Assembly (NCBI GenBank): GCA_046347625.1
Contig: JAXMFU010000003.1
Coordinates: 62,001 to 126,000 of the forward strand
Source: CAIMUS01 sp046347625
Lineage (GTDB): Bacteria; Pseudomonadota; Gammaproteobacteria; Competibacterales; Competibacteraceae
Length of the DNA stretch: 64,000 nucleotides
Reading direction: 5' to 3'
In this document: positions 25,110 through 33,908 of the stretch, one piece after another
How the letters are laid out: the number at the start of each line of letters is the position of its first letter
Position numbering within the stretch: the first letter of the stretch is position 1
Program-made: the position numbers and the translations under genes
Notes under the pieces: generated by a model
The model's input: the letters and a program-made list of their open reading frames with translations, nothing else
What the model was told of the DNA's origin: nothing
Databases searched by the model: none

Positions 25110-25602
25110 TCAGCGCGCTTCCACCTCGTCCGAGTCACTGTAGAGTTCGATTCGCAGTCTTTCCGCCACCTGGCGTGCCTTGGCGTCGATCATCGGTGAA
25201 ATCACGATCAGGCGCCGGGCCTGGCGGCCATGGCGCCGTCCGTAGAACCGCGCCTTGCGCTCGAAGGCATACATCGCCGCCTTGTCCATGGACGACTTGA
25301 GTTCGCAGATCAGCAACAGGCCGTTCTTGATGATCACGTCCAGTTCGATTTGGTCGGGACGCCCGAACACTACACCTTCATCATCGTATTCGTTGACGTT
25401 CAGCACCTGCACACCGAAATTCTTCTCCAGAATGCCCGCTAAGGCGTTGCGGAACACGGCTTCAGATTGCAGCCCCCAGCGCGCGGCCCAGGGCTCCGAT
25501 AGAACGCTCATGCTTCTTCGCCAACGCCATGATTTCTTCGTGCACACGATCAAACTCCTCCTTGTACTGGCGTTGATGGGCTTCCCACTGTTCGCGCCAT
25601 AG
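25110..25602 (-). pseudogene. Truncated, frameshifted DUF3782-type gene copy
   Basis: The sequence is closely related to the 3' half of the intact gene at 19511-20422, including ELDVIIKNG and ICELKSS, but it lacks the N-terminal region and the coiled-coil repeats. A 1-bp length difference near 25490 shifts the frame between the HEEIMAL region and the nuclease domain. An internal ATG gives a 147-codon frame (25110-25553) covering only the nuclease domain. The broken 5' end is fused to the gene at 25.6-27.2 kb. Confidence 0.8.
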
Positions 25603-27178
25603 TCATGCTTCTCAAGTTCGACGTCATTATGCCAGGAGCGGTATTAATGGTTTTTCTCAACCACAAAGCGCTCAGTATAACTGCGATGAACTGAAGCGAG
25701 TAGGACCACCAATTCATCCGCATGCCAACGTGCATGAAGTAGATTTGTTTTGGATATTCAAGGAGCAACTCGTAGTCGTCCCCGGTCCATGGTGCGAGAT
25801 TGAGCTTCATCCAAAATTGGCCGTAGAGTATAACCAAGACGACAAAGGCATACTTAAACGTTATGGTTTTCTCGGTGCTTTCCAAGGCGAGCGCTGCTCC
25901 CAATACGAAGAAAGGCCAGGCAAAGGTGATGAAACGGGGTTCAGTGGCGAGACCGAGAGGAAGGATCAAGGCTACGACCCCTACGAACCCGGCTCCGAGT
26001 GCCCGCGCTTGACAGCAAAACGTCTTCCAGGTGAGCAAGAGTAAGAGTACGACCGGACCCCAGAAAACTACTAGACTGACAAACGGCAACAAAAACTTCC
26101 CTGGCTGGCCAGCGATTAATAATAAAGATAATGTCCCTCTTAATGTCAGATTACCAGGATTGGAAATTGGACCACCGGGAATGTAGGCGCTTTGAATTTT
26201 ATAGAAAATGATCGATGGGATCAAAAAAATTAGGATTGCAAGCACCCAAGAAAGCAACCGAGTATTACGAAGGTCAGCTATCATAGACTGAAAATAGAGG
26301 GCCGATCCAACGAGAATTGCGAGCCCGATGAATACTCCTGTAAGCGAAGGAAGACCTGTCAAACCACGCTTCCAAATGCTTATATTAATACCCGCCAACT
26401 TGGTGACACCGAAATATGATTCCGCACTCGACAAGATCAAAAAGCCGCTGATAGATAATACTAGCAAAACGATCCAGCCAAACAGCAGCAGACGCCAAAA
26501 TTTAGGACGGTTGATGAGAAACCTTGATGATTGCGGCACGATTACATTAGTCGACGGTTTCGACCACATAAAGATCAACAATATGGCGCCGCAAATACTG
26601 ACAAGTGGCCACGCAAAGGCACCGACGAGTGAAGTGAAAAAAAGTGGAATCGTTCGTTTCTCCAGATAGAGCTGTAGTGATAGGAGCCCCAGGAACAGAG
26701 CCGTAACATCGGTCAACACTGGATAGTAAAATACCAGCTTCGATCCCATGAAGCTCAGAAATAACCCGGCGAAGCCAAGCCAGCGTCCTGTGAGACTTAG
26801 TGATGAAACATCGGCAATTCTCTTCCAAATTCGGGTCGCAATAATCAAGAGGATAAGATTGTAAATCTCGAACGCGCGAATGATATTGAAATCAGTAAAG
26901 GCCGCACCAGAGATTTTCAGCATGCCATGGACGATAGCCGGTGCTAGAATGCGGTGCGCATAATATGGACTCAATTCACCAGTAGGGATGATCGAATCCA
27001 GATGACGTACCATATAAGCATATGTGACTCCATCCCAACCGAGCCCATTTCCAGCGGGCACTTTCTCACCAAAGAACAAATTCAGCAGCCCCAGTGTAAT
27101 TACTATCAGTGTCATCAGCCGATGGCTGCTATCAATTTTATGCCAAGATATTAGTTCAAATGTAAGTTTCATTTTCAT
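25550..27178 (-). CDS. Multi-pass membrane protein, candidate GT-C-type glycosyltransferase
   Basis: A 542-residue protein with about ten or more membrane helices. An early extracytoplasmic loop has GWDGVTYAYMVRHLDS and PYYAHRILAPAIV, an arrangement seen in polyprenyl-phosphate-sugar-dependent membrane transferases, but I cannot name the family. The last 17 or so residues (TMARTVGSPSTPVQGGV) are read out of frame from the neighbouring DUF3782 remnant, so the natural C-terminus was lost or extended. With GtrA and GtrB-like genes upstream it could be the third, specificity-giving component of a gtr-type side-chain modification system. Functional call is tentative. Confidence 0.6.
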   Translation of the reverse strand: MKMKLTFELISWHKIDSSHRLMTLIVITLGLLNLFFGEKVPAGNGLGWDGVTYAYMVRHLDSIIPTGELSPYYAHRILAPAIVHGMLKISGAAFTDFNIIRAFEIYNLILLIIATRIWKRIADVSSLSLTGRWLGFAGLFLSFMGSKLVFYYPVLTDVTALFLGLLSLQLYLEKRTIPLFFTSLVGAFAWPLVSICGAILLIFMWSKPSTNVIVPQSSRFLINRPKFWRLLLFGWIVLLVLSISGFLILSSAESYFGVTKLAGINISIWKRGLTGLPSLTGVFIGLAILVGSALYFQSMIADLRNTRLLSWVLAILIFLIPSIIFYKIQSAYIPGGPISNPGNLTLRGTLSLLLIAGQPGKFLLPFVSLVVFWGPVVLLLLLTWKTFCCQARALGAGFVGVVALILPLGLATEPRFITFAWPFFVLGAALALESTEKTITFKYAFVVLVILYGQFWMKLNLAPWTGDDYELLLEYPKQIYFMHVGMRMNWWSYSLQFIAVILSALWLRKTINTAPGIMTSNLRSMTMARTVGSPSTPVQGGV

Positions 27179-27183
27179 TCGAT

Positions 27184-28908
27184 TTATGTCCCTTCCATAT
27201 CGAGGGGTTGAAAGTCCGGTTCCATGCAGGTAATCGGTTGACCGAAGGCAATTTTCGGATAAGAGTTAGCATAAGTGTCCACCATCACTTGCAGGAGTGC
27301 GGGTTTGGCCGGCTCCTGCCAGAGCCATGTTAACCCTTGATCGATTTCATTCATGTCGGTAATCGTGCGTCCGGCAATAGTATAGGCTTCGGCGACACGG
27401 GCGAAGTCCGGCGTATTGTAACCCCATAAAGTGGACTGGTAGCGCGCTTCGAAGTAACTTTCTTGAAACTGCCGTACCATACCATGGGTTCGATTGTTAA
27501 TCACGACTATCTTAAGGGGCAGCTTATTACGAGCCACCGTTTGTAATTCTTGAATATTGCATTGAAAACCACCATCGCCAGCAATCATGACTACCGGGCG
27601 CGGGGCGGTCGCTAATGCAGTGCCGATGGCGGCAGGCAACGCAAATCCCATCGAGCCCATGCCGCCGGACGTCAGAAAGCGTTGGTCGCTGGTTAAATCA
27701 AGCGATTGTGCGGCCCACATTTGGTGTTGCCCCACATCCACGACATAGGCGCCGGCGTCCTGGGACACAGCCGAAAGTCGATGCATCAAGATATTCGGGT
27801 TAATTCCCGGTATATTATGTAGCTCTGCGGTATCAGGATACTGTATGCGCAATTTATGAATTTCGTCCAGCCATTCCGTGTACATTGTTTTTTGTTCATC
27901 GAACGCATCCAGCGCATAGGTGAAAAACGTCCGTAAATCCGTTTGTAGCGTATGACATCCGGTCACCCGGTTATTCATTTCACCGGATTCGGCGTCAACA
28001 TGGAATACCTGGCGTTGACCCTTGAATTCTTCCGTCAGTGCCCCGGTTTGCCTAATATCCAGGCGGCTGCCCAGCACAATCAAGAGATCACTGGCCCCAA
28101 TCGACAAGTTCGCCCAACGATTGCCGTAGCTGCCGATCATCCCTACGCGCAGCGGGCTGTCGAAGGGTAACGCATCCACCGCCATCAGCGAATTGACGAC
28201 AGGTATGCCTGATTTGACGGCAAATTCACGCAACGCCTCTCCCATACCGGCCGCCCGGATACCTCCACCGACCAGGATCAGAGGTCGTTGACTGGTTTGC
28301 AGCGCATCGAGTAACCGCTGCATAAAGGCACGAACCTCTGCAGGATCTCCGAGTTGCCGTGGCTCGGCACGTAATGTCGGTGGTACCGTAATGTCGGCAC
28401 GCTGGACGTCCATCGGGATATCCAATAGCACAGGGCCCGGTCTACCGCTCAGTGCCAACTCGAAGGCTTCATGCAATCGTCCGGGGAGTTCGGCAGGATC
28501 GTTAATCAACCATGCTCCTTTGGTAATCGGTTTTGCCATACTGACAATATCCGTTTCCTGAAACCCTAACTGGCGAATAGGACGGTCGCCCTTCTGTTCG
28601 TTACGATTCACCTGCCCCGTAATAAATACAGCCGGTGAAGAATCAAAATAACAACTGCCGATACCGGTCAGTAAATTGGTTGCGCCCGGCCCGCTGGTCG
28701 CTAATGCAACACCAGGGATACCCGTCATGCGCCCCATGGCATCGGCGGCAAAAGCGGCTCCCTGCTCATGATGCATACTCACGATGCGTACTTTACCCAG
28801 ACAGTAGATCGAATCCAGCATGTGAGTAATCATGCCGCCTGATAACTCGAATATGCAGGTTACACCCTGTTCACTCAAGAATTGCGAAATATAGTCGGAG
28901 GCTTTCAT
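27184..28908 (-). CDS. Acetolactate-synthase-like thiamine-diphosphate enzyme
   Basis: A 574-residue protein with the three-domain fold of TPP-dependent decarboxylase/synthases. Catalytic Glu48 is in SMHHEQGAAFAADAMGR; the TPP-binding motif is AGDGGFQCNIQELQ. The HHEQ and SGPGATNLLTGI segments follow acetohydroxyacid synthase, but a biosynthetic ilvB would be expected near ilvN, and here the neighbours are a membrane protein and GT2/GtrA genes. In sugar loci, TPP enzymes of this fold (YerE type) add a two-carbon branch to a keto sugar. A catabolic or isoleucine/valine role cannot be excluded. A paralogue lies in the other sugar cluster at 42790. Confidence 0.8.
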   Translation of the reverse strand: MKASDYISQFLSEQGVTCIFELSGGMITHMLDSIYCLGKVRIVSMHHEQGAAFAADAMGRMTGIPGVALATSGPGATNLLTGIGSCYFDSSPAVFITGQVNRNEQKGDRPIRQLGFQETDIVSMAKPITKGAWLINDPAELPGRLHEAFELALSGRPGPVLLDIPMDVQRADITVPPTLRAEPRQLGDPAEVRAFMQRLLDALQTSQRPLILVGGGIRAAGMGEALREFAVKSGIPVVNSLMAVDALPFDSPLRVGMIGSYGNRWANLSIGASDLLIVLGSRLDIRQTGALTEEFKGQRQVFHVDAESGEMNNRVTGCHTLQTDLRTFFTYALDAFDEQKTMYTEWLDEIHKLRIQYPDTAELHNIPGINPNILMHRLSAVSQDAGAYVVDVGQHQMWAAQSLDLTSDQRFLTSGGMGSMGFALPAAIGTALATAPRPVVMIAGDGGFQCNIQELQTVARNKLPLKIVVINNRTHGMVRQFQESYFEARYQSTLWGYNTPDFARVAEAYTIAGRTITDMNEIDQGLTWLWQEPAKPALLQVMVDTYANSYPKIAFGQPITCMEPDFQPLDMEGT

Positions 28909-28960
28909 GATGTATAAACCTTAGGTTGATAGTATAAAAAAGAATCCATTCAGCAGCGGC

Positions 28961-29908
28961 TCAGTAATTGATTCTTTCACGTTCGACCACAAGAGGTTTT
29001 TTCCGCACTTGAGAGTGGATCGCACTCACATACTCGCCAATCACGCCGAGAAACATCAATTGTATGCCTCCGAAGAAGAAAAGGGCTACGATCAAGGTCG
29101 GAATACCGGGTTCCGTGAGCTTACGGTAGTAAACCAAGCTCACTGTAAAGGCAATCAGGGCGTACAGCAGGCTGAATACAGCAATCAGGAAGCCTGTAAA
29201 CATACAGATTCGCATTGGCAGGTTGGTGAACGAGATTAATCCGTTAAGCCCCTGGTCGATCAGACTGTACCAACGATTCTTGGATATGCCCTTCCGCCGC
29301 GCTTTCCAAACGTAGGATACACGTGCCGAGCGGAAACCACAATTCGCAATCATTCCACGAAGGTAGGGATAATAGTCGTCATACTGCCTCAGTGCATCGA
29401 CCACCTTTTTGTCGATGAGGGAAAACTCGCCGACGTTCAATGGGATGTCGATATTTGCCAGACGGTTGACGAGATGGTAGTAACCCCTCCGGATAGCGTG
29501 CATCAGCCTTCCCTCCTCGCGCTGGCTGCGGATTCCGTATACGATCTCATGTCCTCGTTCCCACTCGGCTACGAAGCGCGGGATTATTTCCGGCGGATCC
29601 TGGAGATCGGCCGGTACCAGGGGAATAGCGGCATCACCGCCGGCACTCATCAAGCCATTGAACATAGAGTTAAAGGGGCCGAAGTTGCGGGCGTTCGCGA
29701 TGACCTTTACCCGGCGATCCTGCTCGGCAATCCGGCGCAGGATTTCGAGCGTACCGTCCGTGGAAGCATTGTCGCAGAATATATGCTCGTAGTCGTAACC
29801 CGGTAGCTCCTTCTCGAAGACAGCGCGCACTCTCTCGTAACATTCCTGGACATTCAGCTCTTCATTGAAACAGGGAGTCACGATGCTAATAAGTTTATTC
29901 TGTTTCAC
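28961..29908 (-). CDS. GtrB/ArnC/DPM1-like membrane glycosyltransferase (GT2)
   Basis: A 315-residue protein with an N-terminal GT-A domain (ISIVTPCFNEELNVQEC, FCDNASTDGTLEIL, PLVPADLQDPP as the DXD region) and two C-terminal membrane helices (about residues 235-290) ending VIGEYVSAIHSQVRKKP. This is the GtrB-type architecture, which makes undecaprenyl-phosphate-linked monosaccharides at the inner leaflet. It overlaps the upstream GtrA gene by 14 bp and so is co-transcribed with it. A very similar protein is at 48398-49339. Confidence 0.9.
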   Translation of the reverse strand: MKQNKLISIVTPCFNEELNVQECYERVRAVFEKELPGYDYEHIFCDNASTDGTLEILRRIAEQDRRVKVIANARNFGPFNSMFNGLMSAGGDAAIPLVPADLQDPPEIIPRFVAEWERGHEIVYGIRSQREEGRLMHAIRRGYYHLVNRLANIDIPLNVGEFSLIDKKVVDALRQYDDYYPYLRGMIANCGFRSARVSYVWKARRKGISKNRWYSLIDQGLNGLISFTNLPMRICMFTGFLIAVFSLLYALIAFTVSLVYYRKLTEPGIPTLIVALFFFGGIQLMFLGVIGEYVSAIHSQVRKKPLVVERERINY

Positions 29909-30302
29909 CCTTCGGCTCTCCCCGGAAAACCCAGCTCTGCATCAGCAAAAAACCGATAACGACTGTTGGCACCAGGCACAGTAATTGTGACAGGTAAGGA
30001 TCAAGATGGAGAAAGTGCAGCAAGCTTCCCAGCATGAGTACGTTGAGTATATAAATCACTAGGTAGCTGGCGAGGAATTTGGCGAAGATTTTGGCACCGC
30101 CGCTTGAAGCGAAGACAAAACGTCCGAACGTCCGATAGTTGAAAGCAACGCCGGCTACCGTCGCAAGGGCAAGGGCAAGCGGATACGGCAGCCCTAGGAA
30201 TACCAATACGCCATAGACAGAATAGCCGAACGCTGTGTTGACCACACCGGTGGCAATAAAGCGCAAGAAGCGCGCATCGAGAAGCCTTCCCACCAAGGTC
30301 AT
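29895..30302 (-). CDS. GtrA-family membrane protein
   Basis: A 135-residue protein with four membrane helices: FLRFIATGVVNTAFGYSVYG at the N-terminus is the diagnostic GtrA start, and VTIVFNY-like NYRTFGRFVF follows. GtrA proteins are thought to flip undecaprenyl-phosphate-linked sugars. It is the most upstream gene of the minus-strand polysaccharide locus, followed by GtrB. The start at ATG 30302 is the only reasonable one. Confidence 0.88.
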   Translation of the reverse strand: MTLVGRLLDARFLRFIATGVVNTAFGYSVYGVLVFLGLPYPLALALATVAGVAFNYRTFGRFVFASSGGAKIFAKFLASYLVIYILNVLMLGSLLHFLHLDPYLSQLLCLVPTVVIGFLLMQSWVFRGEPKGETE

Positions 30303-30528
30303 ACGGGCCCCGGCTTGTGCCGACGGCGGTGGGTGCGACGGTGAAACTCAAAATCAGACATTGACGATAAAGGGTGATCTGGGAAATACAAGCCTGCCTG
30401 ACAGCCGGCATAACGCCTCTTTATTTCAAGTGCATCCTGCTCCAAGTGGGTTGAAGAGTTCCCTGATCGTTGTATCTTCACCGCGGCGGCCAGCATAGTC
30501 AAGGCCGGCAGTGCAAGCAAGCATAACT

Positions 30529-31926
30529 TTAAGTGCCCGCTTGGCCACAAGGCTCGAACCAGGCCAGGTCCTGATGCAGTTTTACCACCTCACCGACGAT
30601 AATCAGCGTAGGTGCGCGCGCTTCGGCCGCCCGCACCTGCTGCGGTAGCGTGGCCAGCGTGGCGACATGGACCCGCTGTCGCGGTGTGGTCCCCTGTTCG
30701 ATCAGGGCCGCCGGAAAATCGGGCGGCAAACCATGCGCGATCAATTCGGCGCAGATGATCTCGATGCCATGCAGTCCCATGTAAATTACCACGGTCTGAT
30801 GGGGCTGCACCAGGCTTTCCCAGTTCAGATCGATCGAACCGTCCTTGAGATTGCCGGTGACGAACACACAACTCTGGGCATAATCCCGGTGGGTCAGAGG
30901 GATGCCGGCATAGGCGGCGCAGCCGGAGGCGGCGGTAATGCCCGGCACGACCTGAAACGGGATACCCTCCCCGGCCAGGGTCTGGATTTCCTCGCCGCCC
31001 CGGCCGAAGATAAACGGATCGCCACCCTTGAGCCGCAGCACCCGTTTGCCCTGTCGGGCCAGCCGGGCCAGCAAGGCATTGGTTTCTTCCTGCCGCAGGG
31101 TATGCCGATCGCGGGCCTTGCCGACATAGATGCGCTCGGCGTCGCGCCGGGTCAGCTCCAGAATGGCGGGATCGACCAGTCGGTCGTAGAGCACGACGTC
31201 CGCCTGCTGCATCAGGCGTAGTGCCCGAAAGGTGAGCAGATCGGGATCGCCGGGACCGGCACCGACCAGATAGACCTCGCCCTGCGGCGGCGGCGCACCG
31301 CCCCGCTCCAGGGCTTCGGTCAGGGCTGTGCGGGCCGCACCTTCGCGCCCGGACAGGACCAGCTCGGCAATCGGGCCTTGCAGGACTTGCTCCCAGAAGG
31401 CCCGTCGCTGCGGGGCTGGGATACATTGCTTGACCCGCGCGCGGAAGCCGGCGACCAGCGCCGCCAGGCGGCCATAGGCGGCGGGAATCAGGGATTCCAG
31501 CCGGCCCCGCAGCAGACGGGCCAAAACCGGTGAGGAACCACCGGTGGACACGGCGATCAATACCGGCTCGCGGTCGATAATCGCCGGCATGATAAAACTG
31601 CACAATTCCGGTCGATCGACGACATTGACTGGAATGGCACGTGCTTGACAGAGTTGGGATACCCGGCGGTTGACAGCCGGGTCATCGGTCGCGGCAATGA
31701 CCAGCAGACAGCCTTCCAGATCGGTGGACGAGAAGGCTGCCGGCCGATAACCCACCCGCCCGGTCCGATGCAGTGCCTGTAAGTCCTCGCCCAGTTCGGG
31801 CGCCACTACGGTAACCCGGCCGCCGGCTTGCAGCAGCAGTTCGACCTTGCGGGCGGCGACCGCGCCGCCGCCGACCACCAGGCAGGGTCGATCGCGAATC
31901 CGCAGGAAAACGGGAAGGAAGTCCAC
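30529..31926 (-). CDS. cysG: Siroheme synthase (CysG), fused dehydrogenase/ferrochelatase and uroporphyrinogen-III methyltransferase
   Basis: A 465-residue fusion. Residues 1-210 are the precorrin-2 dehydrogenase/sirohydrochlorin ferrochelatase part, beginning MDFLPVFLRIRDRPCLVVGGGAVAARK with a GxGxxA NAD site. Residues from about 215 are the SAM-dependent methyltransferase: EVYLVGAGPGDPDLLTFRA, then KGGDPFIFGRGGEE and GITAASGCAAYAGIPLTHR. The product siroheme is the cofactor of the sulfite reductase encoded 2 kb upstream on the same strand. Full length for the family. Confidence 0.95.
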   Translation of the reverse strand: MDFLPVFLRIRDRPCLVVGGGAVAARKVELLLQAGGRVTVVAPELGEDLQALHRTGRVGYRPAAFSSTDLEGCLLVIAATDDPAVNRRVSQLCQARAIPVNVVDRPELCSFIMPAIIDREPVLIAVSTGGSSPVLARLLRGRLESLIPAAYGRLAALVAGFRARVKQCIPAPQRRAFWEQVLQGPIAELVLSGREGAARTALTEALERGGAPPPQGEVYLVGAGPGDPDLLTFRALRLMQQADVVLYDRLVDPAILELTRRDAERIYVGKARDRHTLRQEETNALLARLARQGKRVLRLKGGDPFIFGRGGEEIQTLAGEGIPFQVVPGITAASGCAAYAGIPLTHRDYAQSCVFVTGNLKDGSIDLNWESLVQPHQTVVIYMGLHGIEIICAELIAHGLPPDFPAALIEQGTTPRQRVHVATLATLPQQVRAAEARAPTLIIVGEVVKLHQDLAWFEPCGQAGT

Positions 31927-31929
31927 GCC

Positions 31930-32901
31930 TTAATTATGACGTCTCAGAAGAGCACACGATGGACCCGACTCGGGTCGGATCGTGATATCGTCTCCTACCT
32001 CGTGGTCGGCACCACTGCGCAACAGGGTGAAAAACTGGCGATAGGTTCTGGCGGTGAATCGATGCCGGACGGTATCGACATAATAGGTGCCGTCATAAGC
32101 TGCACCCACGCCGGCAATGTCCACCGGTTCGCCGACGCGCAGTACCCGCCGGTAGGAAGCGCTGTGCAGCTCGCCGCGCGCCCGATGGAACACCGGGCTG
32201 GCGCACCGCCGACGGCGGCGTTGAAATACGAAATGACGGCAATGCGCCATCCCGCCGCTATGAACCCGGATCACGGCCTGGGGCTCGGCATCCAGGCGCA
32301 TCGGTCCAAAATACACCTGGCCTTCCTTGAAGAGCAGATCATAACCGTTGGCTTCGGCTCGCGCCTGTAAAAAGCCCAGATCGGTGTCATTCTGATGCAG
32401 CATTGGATGATGACTACCGTCGCCGCTGTCCGGATCCAGAGCCAAGCCATGTTGCTGGAGAATCGCCGCCGCCACATGGCGGTCACTGGTCGGTTTTTCA
32501 CCACGCCAGATCCGGCGAATACGCCGGCGGTCCAGCCGCAGCGATTCATCCTGACAGACGATGGTGACCTGGGAAGGACGGCTGCAAGGCGAGCGATAGC
32601 GGGCCGTGATATCCCGCACAAAGCCACGCATGACCTCTTCCGTGTGGGTGCCGAAATCGGCGGCGATCAGAATCGGCTGATCCACCCCGAACAGGCCGGC
32701 CTCATGCGCGCTGCCGCCTCTGCCTTGATTCCGCCGTGCACTTAACTGCAACGTGGCGAGGGTGGACTGGTCGCGCCGGCTGTCCACCGTCAGGGTTTTG
32801 ATAAAAGCATGAGGTTGCGTAATCAGACGCTGGGCAGCGCCGATGCGGACCAGGCACTTCGCCGGTTTACGCAGGGTGTTGCTGAAGATATAAAGCGTCA
32901 T
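31930..32901 (-). CDS. Orphan phage late-control D (gpD)/contractile-injection-system hub-like protein
   Basis: A 323-residue protein resembling gpD/VgrG-type baseplate hub proteins: an N-terminal strand set, VRIGAAQRLITQPHAF, then a middle domain with GFVRDITARYRSP and QDESLRLDRRR, and the family hallmark NDTDLGFLQARAEANGYDLLFKEGQVYFGP. A C-terminal region, VGEPVDIAGVGAAYDGTYYVDTVRHRF, matches the tail-hub fold. No other phage or injection-system gene is visible within the window. It ends 3 bp before cysG starts. Either an isolated remnant or part of a dispersed system; no obvious lesion in the frame. Confidence 0.7.
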   Translation of the reverse strand: MTLYIFSNTLRKPAKCLVRIGAAQRLITQPHAFIKTLTVDSRRDQSTLATLQLSARRNQGRGGSAHEAGLFGVDQPILIAADFGTHTEEVMRGFVRDITARYRSPCSRPSQVTIVCQDESLRLDRRRIRRIWRGEKPTSDRHVAAAILQQHGLALDPDSGDGSHHPMLHQNDTDLGFLQARAEANGYDLLFKEGQVYFGPMRLDAEPQAVIRVHSGGMAHCRHFVFQRRRRRCASPVFHRARGELHSASYRRVLRVGEPVDIAGVGAAYDGTYYVDTVRHRFTARTYRQFFTLLRSGADHEVGDDITIRPESGPSCALLRRHN

Positions 32902-33090
32902 AGGGCGCCCTCCTAAAACCTAAGACCAGGATCGCTGGTCTTTTCGTTAAAAACTCCAAGACCGCGCCACCAAGGCGCGAGCAGGTAATTGGTAGTTTCC
33001 CTGGAAGCGAAGTTTGCTTTATAACGCGGCAGAATGCAAAGTTTATCAGCTAAGCCAAAGAAATTTAAGGATTTTTTAAAGTCCAATTGG

Positions 33091-33164
33091 GTAGGGTGGG
33101 CAGCTTGTCTGCCCCCGCTGTCGGGGATCTCGGAGTGGTGGGCAGGCAAGCTGCCCACCCTACC
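33091..33164. repeat. Long imperfect palindrome, family C, copy 1
   Basis: The arms GTAGGGTGGGCAGCTTGTCTGCC and its near-complement (GGCAGGCAAGCTGCCCACCCTAC) are separated by about 25 bp. The second copy is at 40869-40944. The gap 32902-33414 is filled by three such elements and holds no gene. Confidence 0.85.
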
Positions 33165-33172
33165 TTTTAGCT

Positions 33173-33240
33173 GTTGGGTTACGGCGCGCCCCATACTTTC
33201 TGCTCTCTCCAGGTCCGGTGGCCGGCGCGCCTAAGCCAAC
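33173..33240. repeat. Imperfect palindrome, family A, degenerate copy
   Basis: Arms TTGGGTTACGGCGCGCC and GGCGCGCCTAAGCCAA flank about 35 bp. Related copies are at 35648, 56608 and 63239. Confidence 0.75.
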
Positions 33241-33395
33241 GGTCATGTCATGGGGCCTCGACACCCACGCGGATGAAAATTCCGTAGGCCGGAATAAGGC
33301 CGCACGCGGCGTTTCCGGCAAGGCGCCGGGCGCCGGAAATGCTTCGCTATCGCTACGCTTATTCCGGCCTACTCCTAACCGTCGTGATTTTCACG
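33241..33395. repeat. Large palindromic element, family B, copy 1
   Basis: The core 33284-33372 is an imperfect inverted repeat with arms GTAGGCCGGAATAAG... and CTTATTCCGGCCTAC, and inner TTTCCGGC/GCCGGAAA arms. Conserved flanks extend about 40 bp to the left (GGTCATGTCAT...GATGAAAATTCC) and 20 bp to the right. Other copies are at 39903-40036 (inverted) and 56769-56892. Confidence 0.85.
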
Positions 33396-33414
33396 GCAAC
33401 CTACTCAAGTGCTG

Positions 33415-33906
33415 CTAGCGCCCCCGCCGATACAGCGGTAAGGGTTCATCCGCCGCCGGCTGGTAGGTGACGGTAAATTCGCCGAAAGCTTCCAGGAGGT
33501 CCTCCAGGTTTTGATCGGAGCGCGGCTCGAAGGTGTCGAAGCCGCAGCGTTGCATGAAAAAGAGTTGATCGCGTAGGACATCGCCCACGGCGCGGAGTTC
33601 GCCCCGATAGCCGTGACGCTCCCGCAGCAGACGTGCCTGAGTCAGCGCCCGGCCGTCCTTAAAGCTTGGAAATTCCAGGGCGATTGTTGCCATGTAAGGC
33701 AGATCCTCGGCGATATCGGCCACCGGCATGTCATTTTTGAGTCGTATTCCCAATTGCTTGTCAGGCCGCGCCAGCAGCGCCTGTCGTTCCCGCCGCCAGC
33801 GGGCCGGCGATACGATGATCGCTCCCTGTAACGGCAGCGCTTCGTCATCGGCCAGTTCGCGCCAGTGATCCTCGATAATCCGCCGGTTTTTGATGACCCG
33901 TCGCAT
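33415..33906 (-). CDS. DUF934-family protein associated with sulfite reductase
   Basis: A 163-residue protein of the DUF934 family: LPLQGAIIVSPARW near residue 25, then VADIAEDLPYMATIALEFPSF with the F(P)xFxDGR motif (FKDGRALTQARLLRER) and the LRAVGDVLRDQLFFMQRCGFD signature. DUF934 proteins follow cysI in many beta- and gammaproteobacteria; they are suspected electron-transfer or assembly partners, but the biochemistry is not settled. The gene starts 2 bp after the cysI stop, so they are one operon. Confidence 0.92.
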   Translation of the reverse strand: MRRVIKNRRIIEDHWRELADDEALPLQGAIIVSPARWRRERQALLARPDKQLGIRLKNDMPVADIAEDLPYMATIALEFPSFKDGRALTQARLLRERHGYRGELRAVGDVLRDQLFFMQRCGFDTFEPRSDQNLEDLLEAFGEFTVTYQPAADEPLPLYRRGR

Positions 33907-33908
33907 GC

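Noticed and set aside
32913..33194. 93-codon ORF in the gap upstream of the gpD-like gene
   Set aside because: It is built from the family C palindrome and flanks; no domain.
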